Source: Bacteroidota bacterium (GTDB lineage Bacteria > Bacteroidota > Bacteroidia > Chitinophagales > Chitinophagaceae). Taken from it: DNA of 46,982 nucleotides. A program made the position numbers and the translations under genes. How positions within the stretch are numbered: position 1 is the first letter of the stretch; each line of letters starts with the position of its first letter. Shown in pieces: positions 39,596 to 46,982 of this stretch. The notes beneath the pieces are model-generated. The model worked only from the letters and a program-made list of their open reading frames with translations, had not been told where the DNA came from and searched no databases. The stretch spans positions 1 through 46,982 of the forward strand of contig JAEZDC010000093.1 of assembly GCA_023429825.1 (NCBI GenBank), read 5' to 3'.

Positions 39596-40828
39596 ATGCG
39601 AAAGACCTTGTGCTCTGCCGTTTTAATGACATTTTGCATTTTTGGAAATGCCCAGACCGATGATACATTACGGGTAGTGAACTGGAATATTGAATGGTTT
39701 GGCTCTCCTTCGGCAGGGCCCTCAAACGATAACCAGCAGGAAATAAATGTTTTAAAAATTCTACGGTTTCTAAACGCTGACATTTACGCTTTAAGCGAAA
39801 TTGTTGACACCTTAAGGCTCAAAAGGCTTACCGATTCCCTTGGCAGCAACTATGGTTATCGTGTGGCGTACTTTGCCAGCGCTGCAGCATCGGTCAATTC
39901 TCCCAATTATTCTTCTGCACAAAAGCTGGCATTCATCTATAGAAAAAGCGTTTTTACCAATATATCAACCAGGGCGATGCTCAACAATGGCAGCGACGCT
40001 TATTACAATTTTGCGAGTGGCAGATTTCCTTTCCTTTTTAATGCTAACGTCAATAAAGACGGGAAGAAACGAAACATGAGTTTCATTCTAATTCATGGGA
40101 AAGCCGGAGCAACTACAAGCGATTTTAACAGGAGAAGGCTCGCCGCTATTGAACTGAAAGACACATTAGACAATCATTTTGCGACCAGGCCGATGATGTT
40201 ACTGGGAGACTACAACGATGAGTTGTACACCAGCATTGTTCCCGGTTATACCAATTCATCTTACCAGGTGATCGTGCAGGATTCGATGAGAACAAACAAC
40301 AACTATTATCATTCCATAACCCTTCCGCTGGGTAGATCCGGGCAGGCATCTACAATCAACTACAGTAACGTAATCGATCACCAGATCATCAATAAAAGAA
40401 TGGACAGCATGTATGTTGCAGGATCTGCTACTGTGCGACGAGATGTGACAGAGGCAGTTCAGGACTATCTTTCGCAAAGCACATCTGACCACTTTCCTGT
40501 CTTTTCAAAATTTACTGTAATACCCGGTGATACAAGTGTTATGATCGTAAATCCGCCTCCACCTCCACCGCCACCCATTGTTTTTACAGGTTTCAAAGTA
40601 TGGCCTAATCCATTTGACCGTTCGCTTATATTCAGATCAGGCAAGAATCTGAGTAATGTTTCTATAACGATGTACAATAGTATTGGCGCTGCAGTATTCC
40701 AGAATTATTATGGTGCTGTAGTAACGCAGCAGTTCAATGAAATACAGTTGCCTTATCTCCCGCCAGGCGTCTATTTTTTGGTAATTGTTTCCAAAGAAGA
40801 AACGCACAGAATAAAACTGGTGAAATAA
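39596..40828 (+). CDS. Secreted endonuclease/exonuclease/phosphatase-family protein with T9SS tail
   Basis: This 410-residue protein has a signal peptide (MRKTLCSAVLMTFCIFGNAQ) and an EEP (DNase I-like) domain at about 25-305. It contains VVNWNIEWFG, YALSEIVD with the metal-binding Glu, FILIHGKAG, LLGDYNDELY and the closing TSDHFPVFSKF with the Asp-His pair. A polyproline linker (NPPPPPPPPIV) near 320 joins it to a type A T9SS sorting domain (KVWPNPFDRSLIF to PGVYFLVIVSKEETHRIKLVK). It is thus exported through the outer membrane. Nucleic acid or phosphoester is the probable substrate. The start is ATG 39596; the longer frame adds 11 residues that precede the promoter. It is convergent with a DUF5689 lipoprotein/TonB receptor operon. 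Confidence 0.92.
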   Translation: MRKTLCSAVLMTFCIFGNAQTDDTLRVVNWNIEWFGSPSAGPSNDNQQEINVLKILRFLNADIYALSEIVDTLRLKRLTDSLGSNYGYRVAYFASAAASVNSPNYSSAQKLAFIYRKSVFTNISTRAMLNNGSDAYYNFASGRFPFLFNANVNKDGKKRNMSFILIHGKAGATTSDFNRRRLAAIELKDTLDNHFATRPMMLLGDYNDELYTSIVPGYTNSSYQVIVQDSMRTNNNYYHSITLPLGRSGQASTINYSNVIDHQIINKRMDSMYVAGSATVRRDVTEAVQDYLSQSTSDHFPVFSKFTVIPGDTSVMIVNPPPPPPPPIVFTGFKVWPNPFDRSLIFRSGKNLSNVSITMYNSIGAAVFQNYYGAVVTQQFNEIQLPYLPPGVYFLVIVSKEETHRIKLVK

Positions 40829-40841
40829 ACTGCGTAACATT

Positions 40842-40869
40842 AAAAAGCCACTCCTGAGAGTGGCTTTTT
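40842..40869. terminator. Bidirectional terminator between nuclease and DUF5689 genes
   Basis: A perfect 12-bp stem AAAAAGCCACTC (40842-40853) pairing with 40858-40869 has a CTGA loop. It works for both converging genes. Confidence 0.9.
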
Positions 40870-40888
40870 AATTATCCTGAGATTGATA

Positions 40889-42979
40889 TTAATTCCATGA
40901 GAATTTCACATCATCAATAGCCGATGAAGCTCTGCTTCCTGATCCTGTTGTAGGATTTAAAGCTACAATGCGTATCCAGATCGGTCCTGCATTATTGTTC
41001 AATGCTGCAGGGAAGTTCACTGTTACTGCAGTACTTGCAAAAGTGCCATTTACTGTTGTAAGAGTGGCGGGTGTTGTAGAAACTGCTGTAAAGGATGTTG
41101 GATTATCTCCAATTCCGTATTCAACAGTCCATGTAGTTGTTCTTCCTGCAGTTGCTGGTGCATCCAAAGACTGCAACAGGAACTCGAGTTTCAGGTTTGA
41201 TTTACCGGTTGTATTTGCGATCTTAAAAGCGAATGCGAAACCGGGATCACCACCTGTGTTAGCGGTACCTGTTTGTCTAAAGCCTAATGCCCTGTTCGTT
41301 GCAGCATCCTGTGCAGTTTGATCGCTTGTTGCTGTAAGGCCCGTTGCAGAAGCAAAATTCTTCACGCCAAGGCTGGTTTGATTCCACGCTGTTTTAGATG
41401 CTAAGCTACCGCCATAGATGGTAGCATCATTTCCTAAAGCAGTAGAAGTAGACTCTTGCTTTGCATATACACCTGTTGGTAACCCACTGCCGATATTATC
41501 AAAATTGATAACAACAGGAGAAGTGGTAAGTGTAATTGCACCTGTAGTTGGAGGAGGAGGTGAACCGCCACCCACAACATCAGCAGAAGACCTGATAGTG
41601 ATCTGCGGAGTTCCATTGAAGATAGAAACGTAGCCAGTAAAAGTAGAAGCTGTTGCAGGTGGTGTATAACCTAATGTAGTTCTGATGAAACTCACAATAG
41701 TGCCTGATGCGTCTGTAACATTGTAATTGGCTCCTGTACCGCTGGTACTTGTTTGAGTTATGGATACATTACTTAACCTCACAACCGTAGAAGCCCAGTT
41801 GTTTACATTAGCTGCAATCTGTGCTACTGTGGTTGTTCTCGGAGTAACGGTGGCTGTTCCGATCTTTTCAGAATTACCAACATTGTTTATCTGCATATCT
41901 CCGTTGAATAGATCCACCACGAGACCGGAAATATCAACTTTAACGCTATCATTCAACACATAATTTGGATTATTAGCAGGGAAACGTAATTGAATTCCAT
42001 AACCACTTCCGTCCTGGATACGATAATTACCAGTGGCTTCATTTAAAGTGCTTGAAACGATTGTGCCCCTGATACCAGTGTTAGCAGGAATGGATCCGCC
42101 TGCGCCTAAAGCCCTGATCTCCTGTATCGTTTTATATACCAGTGATGGGCTTACACCTGCACCGCAACGTGGCCCCTTCATTTGAAGATCTGCAGTATCG
42201 CGAACGATCAACTGCTTGGTAGTATTAAACACTGTATAGATCGCAGTGACTGAACCATTACCTTGCGGCACTTTCACTCCCGCAAAAGAAGCGAAACCGC
42301 TCGTTCTCATTATTACATTTTGACCGCCACAAGTTTGAAGATTGATGTTCGTTGTAGCCTTATTAGCTGAAGTATCAGCATAAGTTTTATTAAGATCAGC
42401 AGATGCTACTTCAAAACCATTCAACTGTACCAGCATACTTTGGTAGTCGTTATTCAACTGCGCCAATGTTACCACCGTAGGTACCACCGGATTGTTTAGT
42501 GTACCTCTTTTGATATACTTATCCACTAATGTGTTTGGAATACCAGCTATAGTTGGCGTTCCGTTATTAACAGCTCTAACGCAAAGCTTTATCATGTTAG
42601 CTTCGTTAGCGATCCAAAGCCCGTTACAAACAACAAAGACTTCTCTGCCAACGGGGAACATGTTGTATAAGCTAAGTCCGTCGATCTCGATCTGGATTCC
42701 ACCTGTAGCATCCTGAATATAGATCGTTTTGTAAATATTCCCTGTTCTATCATTTCCTACAACTGTGCCTTTTATAACAACATCTGTAGTGATCTGTTTA
42801 ATATCGCCACTTACTGTTGGATAGTTTGTTTTTAACTGCTTGATAGTTGTATTGGCGGTTACTCCCGGATCGATCACCGTAGCCGGCTCATCAAATTTCT
42901 TTTTACATCCCAAGATGAAAATAGCTGATAGCATTACAGCCAGTGTACTGAGGGATAGTATTGATTTTGTATGTTTCAT
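40889..42979 (-). CDS. DUF5689-domain surface lipoprotein with repeated OB-fold-like modules
   Basis: This 696-residue lipoprotein has its lipobox ending in FILGCKKK with Cys25. The DUF5689 module starts at about 45: TIKQLKTNYPT, VVIKGTVVGNDRTGNIYKTIY and IQDATGGIQIEIDGLSLYN, then GREVFVVCNGLWI. Related modules recur near residue 300 (IRGTIVSS..., YRIQDGSGYGIQLRF) and 400 (VVRLSNVSITQTS, YNVTDASGTIVSF). Beta strands of this kind resemble the OB-fold found with extracellular nucleases. The last 200 residues form a jelly-roll domain (PIWIRIVALNPTTGSGSRASSAIDD... type). It lies 18 bases after the TonB receptor, in one operon, and faces a secreted nuclease. A ligand-binding role at the cell surface is inferred. 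Confidence 0.85.
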   Translation of the reverse strand: MKHTKSILSLSTLAVMLSAIFILGCKKKFDEPATVIDPGVTANTTIKQLKTNYPTVSGDIKQITTDVVIKGTVVGNDRTGNIYKTIYIQDATGGIQIEIDGLSLYNMFPVGREVFVVCNGLWIANEANMIKLCVRAVNNGTPTIAGIPNTLVDKYIKRGTLNNPVVPTVVTLAQLNNDYQSMLVQLNGFEVASADLNKTYADTSANKATTNINLQTCGGQNVIMRTSGFASFAGVKVPQGNGSVTAIYTVFNTTKQLIVRDTADLQMKGPRCGAGVSPSLVYKTIQEIRALGAGGSIPANTGIRGTIVSSTLNEATGNYRIQDGSGYGIQLRFPANNPNYVLNDSVKVDISGLVVDLFNGDMQINNVGNSEKIGTATVTPRTTTVAQIAANVNNWASTVVRLSNVSITQTSTSGTGANYNVTDASGTIVSFIRTTLGYTPPATASTFTGYVSIFNGTPQITIRSSADVVGGGSPPPPTTGAITLTTSPVVINFDNIGSGLPTGVYAKQESTSTALGNDATIYGGSLASKTAWNQTSLGVKNFASATGLTATSDQTAQDAATNRALGFRQTGTANTGGDPGFAFAFKIANTTGKSNLKLEFLLQSLDAPATAGRTTTWTVEYGIGDNPTSFTAVSTTPATLTTVNGTFASTAVTVNFPAALNNNAGPIWIRIVALNPTTGSGSRASSAIDDVKFSWN

Positions 42980-42997
42980 GATAAATAAATGTTCAGA

Positions 42998-45577
42998 TTA
43001 TTGAAAACGGAATGTTAAGCTGATGAAATAATTCAATCCATAAGAATAGTAAAGCTTCGGTGGAAACTTATTTACATTTCTTCCGGCAAAGTCGAAACGC
43101 AATTGTTCGAAACCACCACTTACGATATTCTTATTATTGAGCAGATTATTTACACCTGCATTAAGTACAACGAATGTGTTTTTGCCAATGCCTAGTTTAC
43201 GGGGAGCCTTCCATGAGTATCCGCCAAAGAAATCCATTGTAAACTGAGGATCGAGTTGCTGTTGATCTAAAATTGATCGGTATAATGCATATTCATCATC
43301 CTTAGTTACATCAATACCATCTACAGCATTTCGTGTTCTGCGAATTGGATTGAAGTCAAGCCACATTTCTCTCATGTAACTTCCTGTTAAGCTCACGAAC
43401 CAGAAGTTTGGAGAACGATAGGTGAGCCCTAAGCTATAGGCCTCCTGTGGTGATGATGGCACTTTGTAATTTTCTGAATAGACAGTTTGATTAGCCTGGC
43501 TGATGTCTAGCTGGCTAGAATTATTATCAACCGTAACAATTGCATTCTGCCTACTGGTGAAATAATGTCTTCCAACTGCAGCGGCAGCGTTTAAAGTAAT
43601 GTTACGAGCTACTTTAGTCTCCAAACCAAATTCTCCACCGTAGTGAATCTTATCAATGTTACTTAAGGCATAGTTCACAAAGTTTCTCACATCATCGTGA
43701 TAAAACGTAAGCACATTCATACCATCTTCAAACTGCGTTACATAACCTGTAACTCTTGCTTTAGTATTTGGCGTGTTTAATACATAACCAGCTTCTAAAG
43801 ATTTGATCTTTTCACTCGTAATGTTGGTTTGTGTGAAATCTCTTGTTCTTGGAGCAAGGTAAACGTTATCGAAGTATGGTGCTCTTGTAAGATAAGCGCC
43901 GTTTACATAGATATAGTTTCTACCGTTGAATTTGTAAGTGATTCCACCTTTTAGTGCATAATTGACAAAATCATTTACTGAGGATTTACCAAATGAATTA
44001 TCAGGAAACAATCCATTACGTACGTGGCCTTCTCTCCAGAACTGTGTATTTGATAACTCTGCTGCTGCAAATACATCTATTTTGGTAAACCTGAACACAC
44101 TTTGAATCCACGCTGCAGCTTTTGTAATATCAATATCATAATTGTGGCCGTACTTATCTCCTACTTTCACAATCCTATTTGGATTGTTTAAGTCATTTTG
44201 ATTAGCATTAGGGTTCGAAGGAAAATCTCTTTCAGCAAACTGGTTCAGGTCAACATAAAAGTCTCCGCCCAAAAGATCGTTTACCCTGTTGAAATAATTG
44301 TTCTTTTGTTTTTGATATGATGCTCCTGCAGTGAAATCTATATTCTTGCCTAAACGACTATTGAAAACACTATTTAGATTAAGCCTGTTAGTATAAATAG
44401 CCCTGTCTTGTATAATATAGTGTGAGCGCTGACCAGGAATTACCTGTCCTGCAACAATGTTGTCGTTGGTTGACCTGTTCGCATCATACAGTTTATTCCA
44501 ATTAATCTGCAGATGATCAGGGTTTGCGATGATCGCGTTTCTTATCTGCTCCTGCCAAACAGGATCAAGATTATAACTAGGCAAATACCTGTAATAATCA
44601 GGACGTGGATCGGCAGAGTTGTACCAATCCAAAGCTGTTGTAGCTCTTTCGCCGAAAGAATAGCCTGCTGCGGTAACGAGCGTGGTATTATTATTTAAAC
44701 GAAACTCATGATTAAGTATCAAATAAGGCTGATGTGTTTTTGCAACGTTGGCATTCCTTTTTTTACCATTCTGGTATCCCCATGCCGGATTATAATAGTT
44801 AGTACCTGCAAGGTCCATAGCTTCCTGTACGCTACCGGTCTGGCGACCATTTTCAGTAGGTGCGCCAAAAGCGATCAATGATAAAAGATGTTTTTGATTA
44901 ATTCTTTTATCTACTGCAGCAAAATAACTCCATCCATCATAATAGGTTCCGGGAACATAACCTTCTTCTGCCCATCTTCTACTGCCAGCTACTGCAAATG
45001 CCCAGCCTTTCTTGCTTACACCTGTACCATGATAAAAGTTAATTCTGTGGGTGTAGTTCCTGTTAGACAATGCATATCCAAACTGTGTTTGCTTCCGTTG
45101 TTTACTTGCTCTTGCATCAATGAAGGTAGAACTCCCGATATCGCCGAAGGTGAAAGTGTTTGCACGGAGTGCGATGGAAAGATCACGGTTACGCATCACG
45201 TCGTTCAATCCACCCCATAATCCAAAAGGTGTAAAACCGTTATCAAGATTGTCCATCGAGATGCCGTTCATAAAAGTGGCGTTAAGATCATTATCATAAC
45301 CACGTATCCTGAAACGAACAGCATTGAAGTTGAAAGATGCAGCATTGTAAAAAGGATCACGGCCTGCAGTTAAAAGAGAAGCAACACCTTGCCCTCCATC
45401 GCCCGCATCGCCTTCATCGATGGTTACCACCGGGATCGTTTCAGTCATATCGTCTTTGATCTCGTTTACGATACTGTCTGATTTAGCGCGGGTAGTATCC
45501 TTCGCCTCTTTTTTGTTTTGAGCCATGCTCATCATTGCAAAAAGCAGTGAGGGCACAAGCAATGTCAGTTTTCGCAT
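42998..45577 (-). CDS. TonB-dependent outer-membrane receptor
   Basis: This 859-residue protein has a signal peptide (MRKLTLLVPSLLFAMMSMAQ). A Lys/Asp-rich spacer follows with TIPVVTIDEGDAGDGGQGV near 48-66. The plug domain then has VRFRIRGYDNDLNATFMNGISMDN and GLNDVMRNRDLSIALRANTFTFGDIGSS. A 22-strand-type barrel with aromatic strand ends continues to the C-terminal phenylalanine (LTFRFQ). The carboxypeptidase-like N-terminal domain common in Bacteroidota SusC-type receptors is missing. It imports a ligand through the outer membrane with TonB energy. The ligand is unknown; pairing with DUF5689 and a secreted nuclease suggests nucleic-acid breakdown products. The -7 element TACATTTG at 45600-45607 drives the receptor-lipoprotein operon. 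Confidence 0.92.
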   Translation of the reverse strand: MRKLTLLVPSLLFAMMSMAQNKKEAKDTTRAKSDSIVNEIKDDMTETIPVVTIDEGDAGDGGQGVASLLTAGRDPFYNAASFNFNAVRFRIRGYDNDLNATFMNGISMDNLDNGFTPFGLWGGLNDVMRNRDLSIALRANTFTFGDIGSSTFIDARASKQRKQTQFGYALSNRNYTHRINFYHGTGVSKKGWAFAVAGSRRWAEEGYVPGTYYDGWSYFAAVDKRINQKHLLSLIAFGAPTENGRQTGSVQEAMDLAGTNYYNPAWGYQNGKKRNANVAKTHQPYLILNHEFRLNNNTTLVTAAGYSFGERATTALDWYNSADPRPDYYRYLPSYNLDPVWQEQIRNAIIANPDHLQINWNKLYDANRSTNDNIVAGQVIPGQRSHYIIQDRAIYTNRLNLNSVFNSRLGKNIDFTAGASYQKQKNNYFNRVNDLLGGDFYVDLNQFAERDFPSNPNANQNDLNNPNRIVKVGDKYGHNYDIDITKAAAWIQSVFRFTKIDVFAAAELSNTQFWREGHVRNGLFPDNSFGKSSVNDFVNYALKGGITYKFNGRNYIYVNGAYLTRAPYFDNVYLAPRTRDFTQTNITSEKIKSLEAGYVLNTPNTKARVTGYVTQFEDGMNVLTFYHDDVRNFVNYALSNIDKIHYGGEFGLETKVARNITLNAAAAVGRHYFTSRQNAIVTVDNNSSQLDISQANQTVYSENYKVPSSPQEAYSLGLTYRSPNFWFVSLTGSYMREMWLDFNPIRRTRNAVDGIDVTKDDEYALYRSILDQQQLDPQFTMDFFGGYSWKAPRKLGIGKNTFVVLNAGVNNLLNNKNIVSGGFEQLRFDFAGRNVNKFPPKLYYSYGLNYFISLTFRFQ

Positions 45578-45599
45578 AGTATCAATTTGGTATAAAACG

Positions 45600-45607
45600 C
45601 AAATGTA
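45600..45607 (-). promoter_or_regulatory. -7 element TACATTTG of the TonB receptor operon
   Basis: Perfect TAnnTTTG on the minus strand, 22 nt before ATG 45577. Confidence 0.5.
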
Positions 45608-45710
45608 ATCTGAGGATATGAAAAGTGTACTGATTTATCTCAAGGTTAAGCCATCTTAATCTATAATTAACTGCATCTCGCCGAAAAGTATCACATTCAT
45701 CAAATAAAAA

Positions 45711-45731
45711 ATCCCGCTTTTGCAGCGGGAT
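45711..45731 (-). terminator. Terminator of the rpsF-rpsR-rplI operon
   Basis: A perfect 8-bp stem ATCCCGCT (45711-45718) pairing with 45724-45731 has a TTTGC loop; a run of six T follows on the minus strand. It lies 25 bases past the rplI stop at 45757. Confidence 0.9.
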
Positions 45732-45756
45732 CTTTTTTGCCAAGGTGGAGTATTTC

Positions 45757-46203
45757 TTATTCACCCACAACTTCAAATTCCATTTCAGTAGTGTTACCAT
45801 TACCGAAATCGATCGATGCTTTGTGAGTACCTAATTCTTTTACTTCTTCAGATACAGAGATCCTCTTGCGATCGATCTCATATCCTTTCTGATCCCTGAT
45901 AGCTCGTGCGATCTGTAATGATGTGATGCTACCGAAGATCTTACCGCTTGTACCAGTTTTAGCAGTCAGCTTAACAGGAGAAGATTTCAATGCGTTGATC
46001 ACACTGTTGATCTCAGCTAACATCTTATCTTCTTTCTTTTTAGCTACTTTCTGACGCTCCTGCAATTGTTTGAGGTTAGAAGGATTTGCTTCAACTGCAA
46101 ACTTGTTAGGAATGAGATAATTTCTTGCGTAACCATTTTTCACTTTTACAAGTTCATTTGCTCCGCCCAGATTATCTACGTCCTGGATTAATATTACTTC
46201 CAT
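45757..46203 (-). CDS. rplI: 50S ribosomal protein L9
   Basis: This 148-residue ribosomal protein has the L9 N-terminal domain: MEVILIQDVDNLGGANELV, VKNGYARNYLIPNKFAV, then the long connecting helix with LKQLQERQKVAKKKEDKM. The C-terminal domain has TSGKIFGSITSLQIARAI and KRISVSEEVKELGTH. It binds 23S rRNA near the L1 stalk base. The start is ATG 46203 (MEVIL), because the upstream in-frame TTG would add seven residues never seen in L9. It is the last gene of the rpsF-rpsR-rplI operon. The 149-bp gap to rpsR is unusually long and holds a repeat array. Confidence 0.98.
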   Translation of the reverse strand: MEVILIQDVDNLGGANELVKVKNGYARNYLIPNKFAVEANPSNLKQLQERQKVAKKKEDKMLAEINSVINALKSSPVKLTAKTGTSGKIFGSITSLQIARAIRDQKGYEIDRKRISVSEEVKELGTHKASIDFGNGNTTEMEFEVVGE

Positions 46204-46261
46204 TGTTGTTGTTTTAGTTCCCAAGAGCCCAGTCTATTCAAGACTGTCCTTCACATTCAAG

Positions 46262-46357
46262 TGAGTTAGGGAATGGTGACTAAATAAATACAAGTCAGCG
46301 AGTCAATTAGTCAGTGATTTAGCCAATGACTTAATGACTATTGACTTAATGACTATT
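46262..46357. repeat. Degenerate TGACT/AGTCA array between rpsR and rplI
   Basis: AGTCA occurs at 46293, 46301 and 46309 (8-bp step). An exact 15-bp tandem duplication GACTTAATGACTATT follows at 46328-46342 and 46343-46357, itself made of alternating TGACTTAA and TGACTAT units. The right copy contains the rpsR stop codon. The array fills most of the 149-bp gap within the operon. No coding frame is visible. Confidence 0.65.
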
Positions 46358-46619
46358 TTAAAAGATCCGTTACATACGGCATTAATGCCATCTGGCGGGC
46401 TTTCTTCACTGCGTCAGATACTTTACGCTGGTACTTCAAAGAGTTACCGGTTAAACGGCGAGGTAATAATTTACCTTGCTCGTTAACGAACTTTTTCAAG
46501 AACTCAACGTCTTTGTAATCTACATAGCGGATACCGTACTTCTTGAAACGACAGAATTTCTTCTTAGGCTTTTCAGCTTTGATCGCCGTCAGGTACTTGA
46601 TTTCATTTGCTTTTGCCAT
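46353..46619 (-). CDS. rpsR: 30S ribosomal protein S18
   Basis: This 88-residue S18 has KKKFCRFKKYGIRYVDYKDVEFLKKFV at about 19-45, RRLTGNSLKYQRKVSDAVKKARQMALMPY and a short tail. The conserved RRLTG...Q..... KARQMALMPY segment binds 16S rRNA next to S6. Its start is 2 bases after the rpsF stop. The stop codon lies inside the repeat array. Confidence 0.98.
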   Translation of the reverse strand: MAKANEIKYLTAIKAEKPKKKFCRFKKYGIRYVDYKDVEFLKKFVNEQGKLLPRRLTGNSLKYQRKVSDAVKKARQMALMPYVTDLLK

Positions 46620-46621
46620 GA

Positions 46622-46975
46622 TTATGCCTCCGCTTTTTCAGTTCCTGTAGGTACGCCACTTCTCTTTTTAGCATTGTACTCAACGGCGTATTTGTCGAGT
46701 TTCGTAGCCATGTGACGAAGCACTTGCTCGTCACGGTTGAGCTGTATAAGCAGCCCAGCATTGAGGTCGGATGGCCCAGCGTATTCGAGAACCCAGTAGA
46801 TACCTGTGGTTTTCTTCTCGATCGGGTAGGCCAGTGATTTTAATCCCCAAGGGTTACTGTGCGTAATGCTTCCGCCATGACTTGTAATAAAGTCAGCGTA
46901 CTTTTTCTGGATGCCTTTGAACTCATCTTCAGAAAGCACAGGGGTAAAAATCACCATCAATTCGTAATTGTTCAT
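46622..46975 (-). CDS. rpsF: 30S ribosomal protein S6
   Basis: This 117-residue S6 has the ferredoxin-like ribosomal fold: MNNYELMVIFTPVLSEDEF, GLKSLAYPIEKKTTGIYWVLEYA and LNRDEQVLRHMATKLDKYAVEYN, with a basic C-terminal tail. S6 pairs with S18 on the platform of the small subunit. The start ATG 46975 is 7 bases from the window edge, so the promoter is not visible. Confidence 0.97.
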   Translation of the reverse strand: MNNYELMVIFTPVLSEDEFKGIQKKYADFITSHGGSITHSNPWGLKSLAYPIEKKTTGIYWVLEYAGPSDLNAGLLIQLNRDEQVLRHMATKLDKYAVEYNAKKRSGVPTGTEKAEA

Positions 46976-46982
46976 TACCCTG

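Noticed and set aside
45578..45756. Riboswitch upstream of the TonB receptor
   Set aside because: The region past the -7 element is only about 22 nt to the ATG, too short for a known riboswitch, and no cobalamin-box-like sequence is visible.
1..46982. tRNA, rRNA, CRISPR or insertion sequences
   Set aside because: No cloverleaf-like segment, spaced direct-repeat array or transposase-like frame was found by reading; the tandem repeats present are short degenerate spacer arrays.

Overview
The window reads as chromosomal DNA of a Bacteroidota bacterium, most likely family Chitinophagaceae or a close relative. This is judged from protein style, not from a search. Supporting signs are C-terminal type IX secretion (T9SS) sorting domains, DUF4835/DUF4296/DUF5689/DUF1573 proteins, the long Bacteroidota form of RNA polymerase omega, a fused alpha/beta 2-oxoacid dehydrogenase E1, the futalosine enzyme MqnE, and TAnnTTTG -7 promoter elements in place of strong Shine-Dalgarno sites. 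Coding density is high. I see no tRNA, rRNA, CRISPR array, insertion sequence or prophage, and no gene-free stretch longer than about 300 bases.

Layout. 1-4.3 kb, minus strand: the start of a DUF2892-type protein cut by the window edge, two paralogous secreted proteins, an aminotransferase and two tandem DUF1573 proteins. 4.5-6.9 kb, plus: E1 alpha/beta fusion. 7-15.6 kb, minus: a small hydrophilic protein, a fatty-acid-desaturase-like membrane protein, mqnE, a giant T9SS-exported M43 metalloprotease, trxB and two small unknown proteins. 15.7-18.3 kb, plus: CHASE3 histidine kinase, receiver-only regulator and a YgjV-GNAT-like protein. 18.3-25 kb: a DUF6580-like protein and manA (minus), then yraN, a YkgJ-type Cys-cluster protein (minus), xerD, aroQ, an OmpH/Skp-like protein, rfaE1 and a DUF6498-like protein (minus). 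25-29 kb, minus: glutaryl-CoA dehydrogenase, and a scoA-unknown-scoB cluster; a secreted YCII protein is on plus. 29-34.5 kb, minus: bamD-rpoZ-coaBC-DUF4835-DUF4296 gene run and an OmpA-family protein. 34.7-39.3 kb: ispB-like and recJ (plus), htpG (minus). 39.6-45.6 kb: secreted EEP-family nuclease convergent with a TonB receptor/DUF5689 lipoprotein operon. 45.7-47 kb, minus: rpsF-rpsR-rplI.

Most genes are housekeeping (menaquinone, CoA, shikimate, prenyl and fatty/amino-acid metabolism, envelope assembly, recombination, translation). The accessory interest is at the cell surface: the metalloprotease and nuclease both carry T9SS tails, and the nuclease/DUF5689/TonB-receptor cluster looks like a possible extracellular nucleic-acid (or phosphate) scavenging locus.

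The less expected signal is in the intergenic DNA. There are three degenerate arrays with different short periods (11 bp after recJ, 7 bp before htpG, about 7.5-8 bp inside the ribosomal operon), and a 20-bp word that recurs three times in separate spacers. Several -7 elements lie 4 nt before the start codon, which suggests leaderless mRNAs; others overlap upstream in-frame TTG or ATG codons and so decide the true start.
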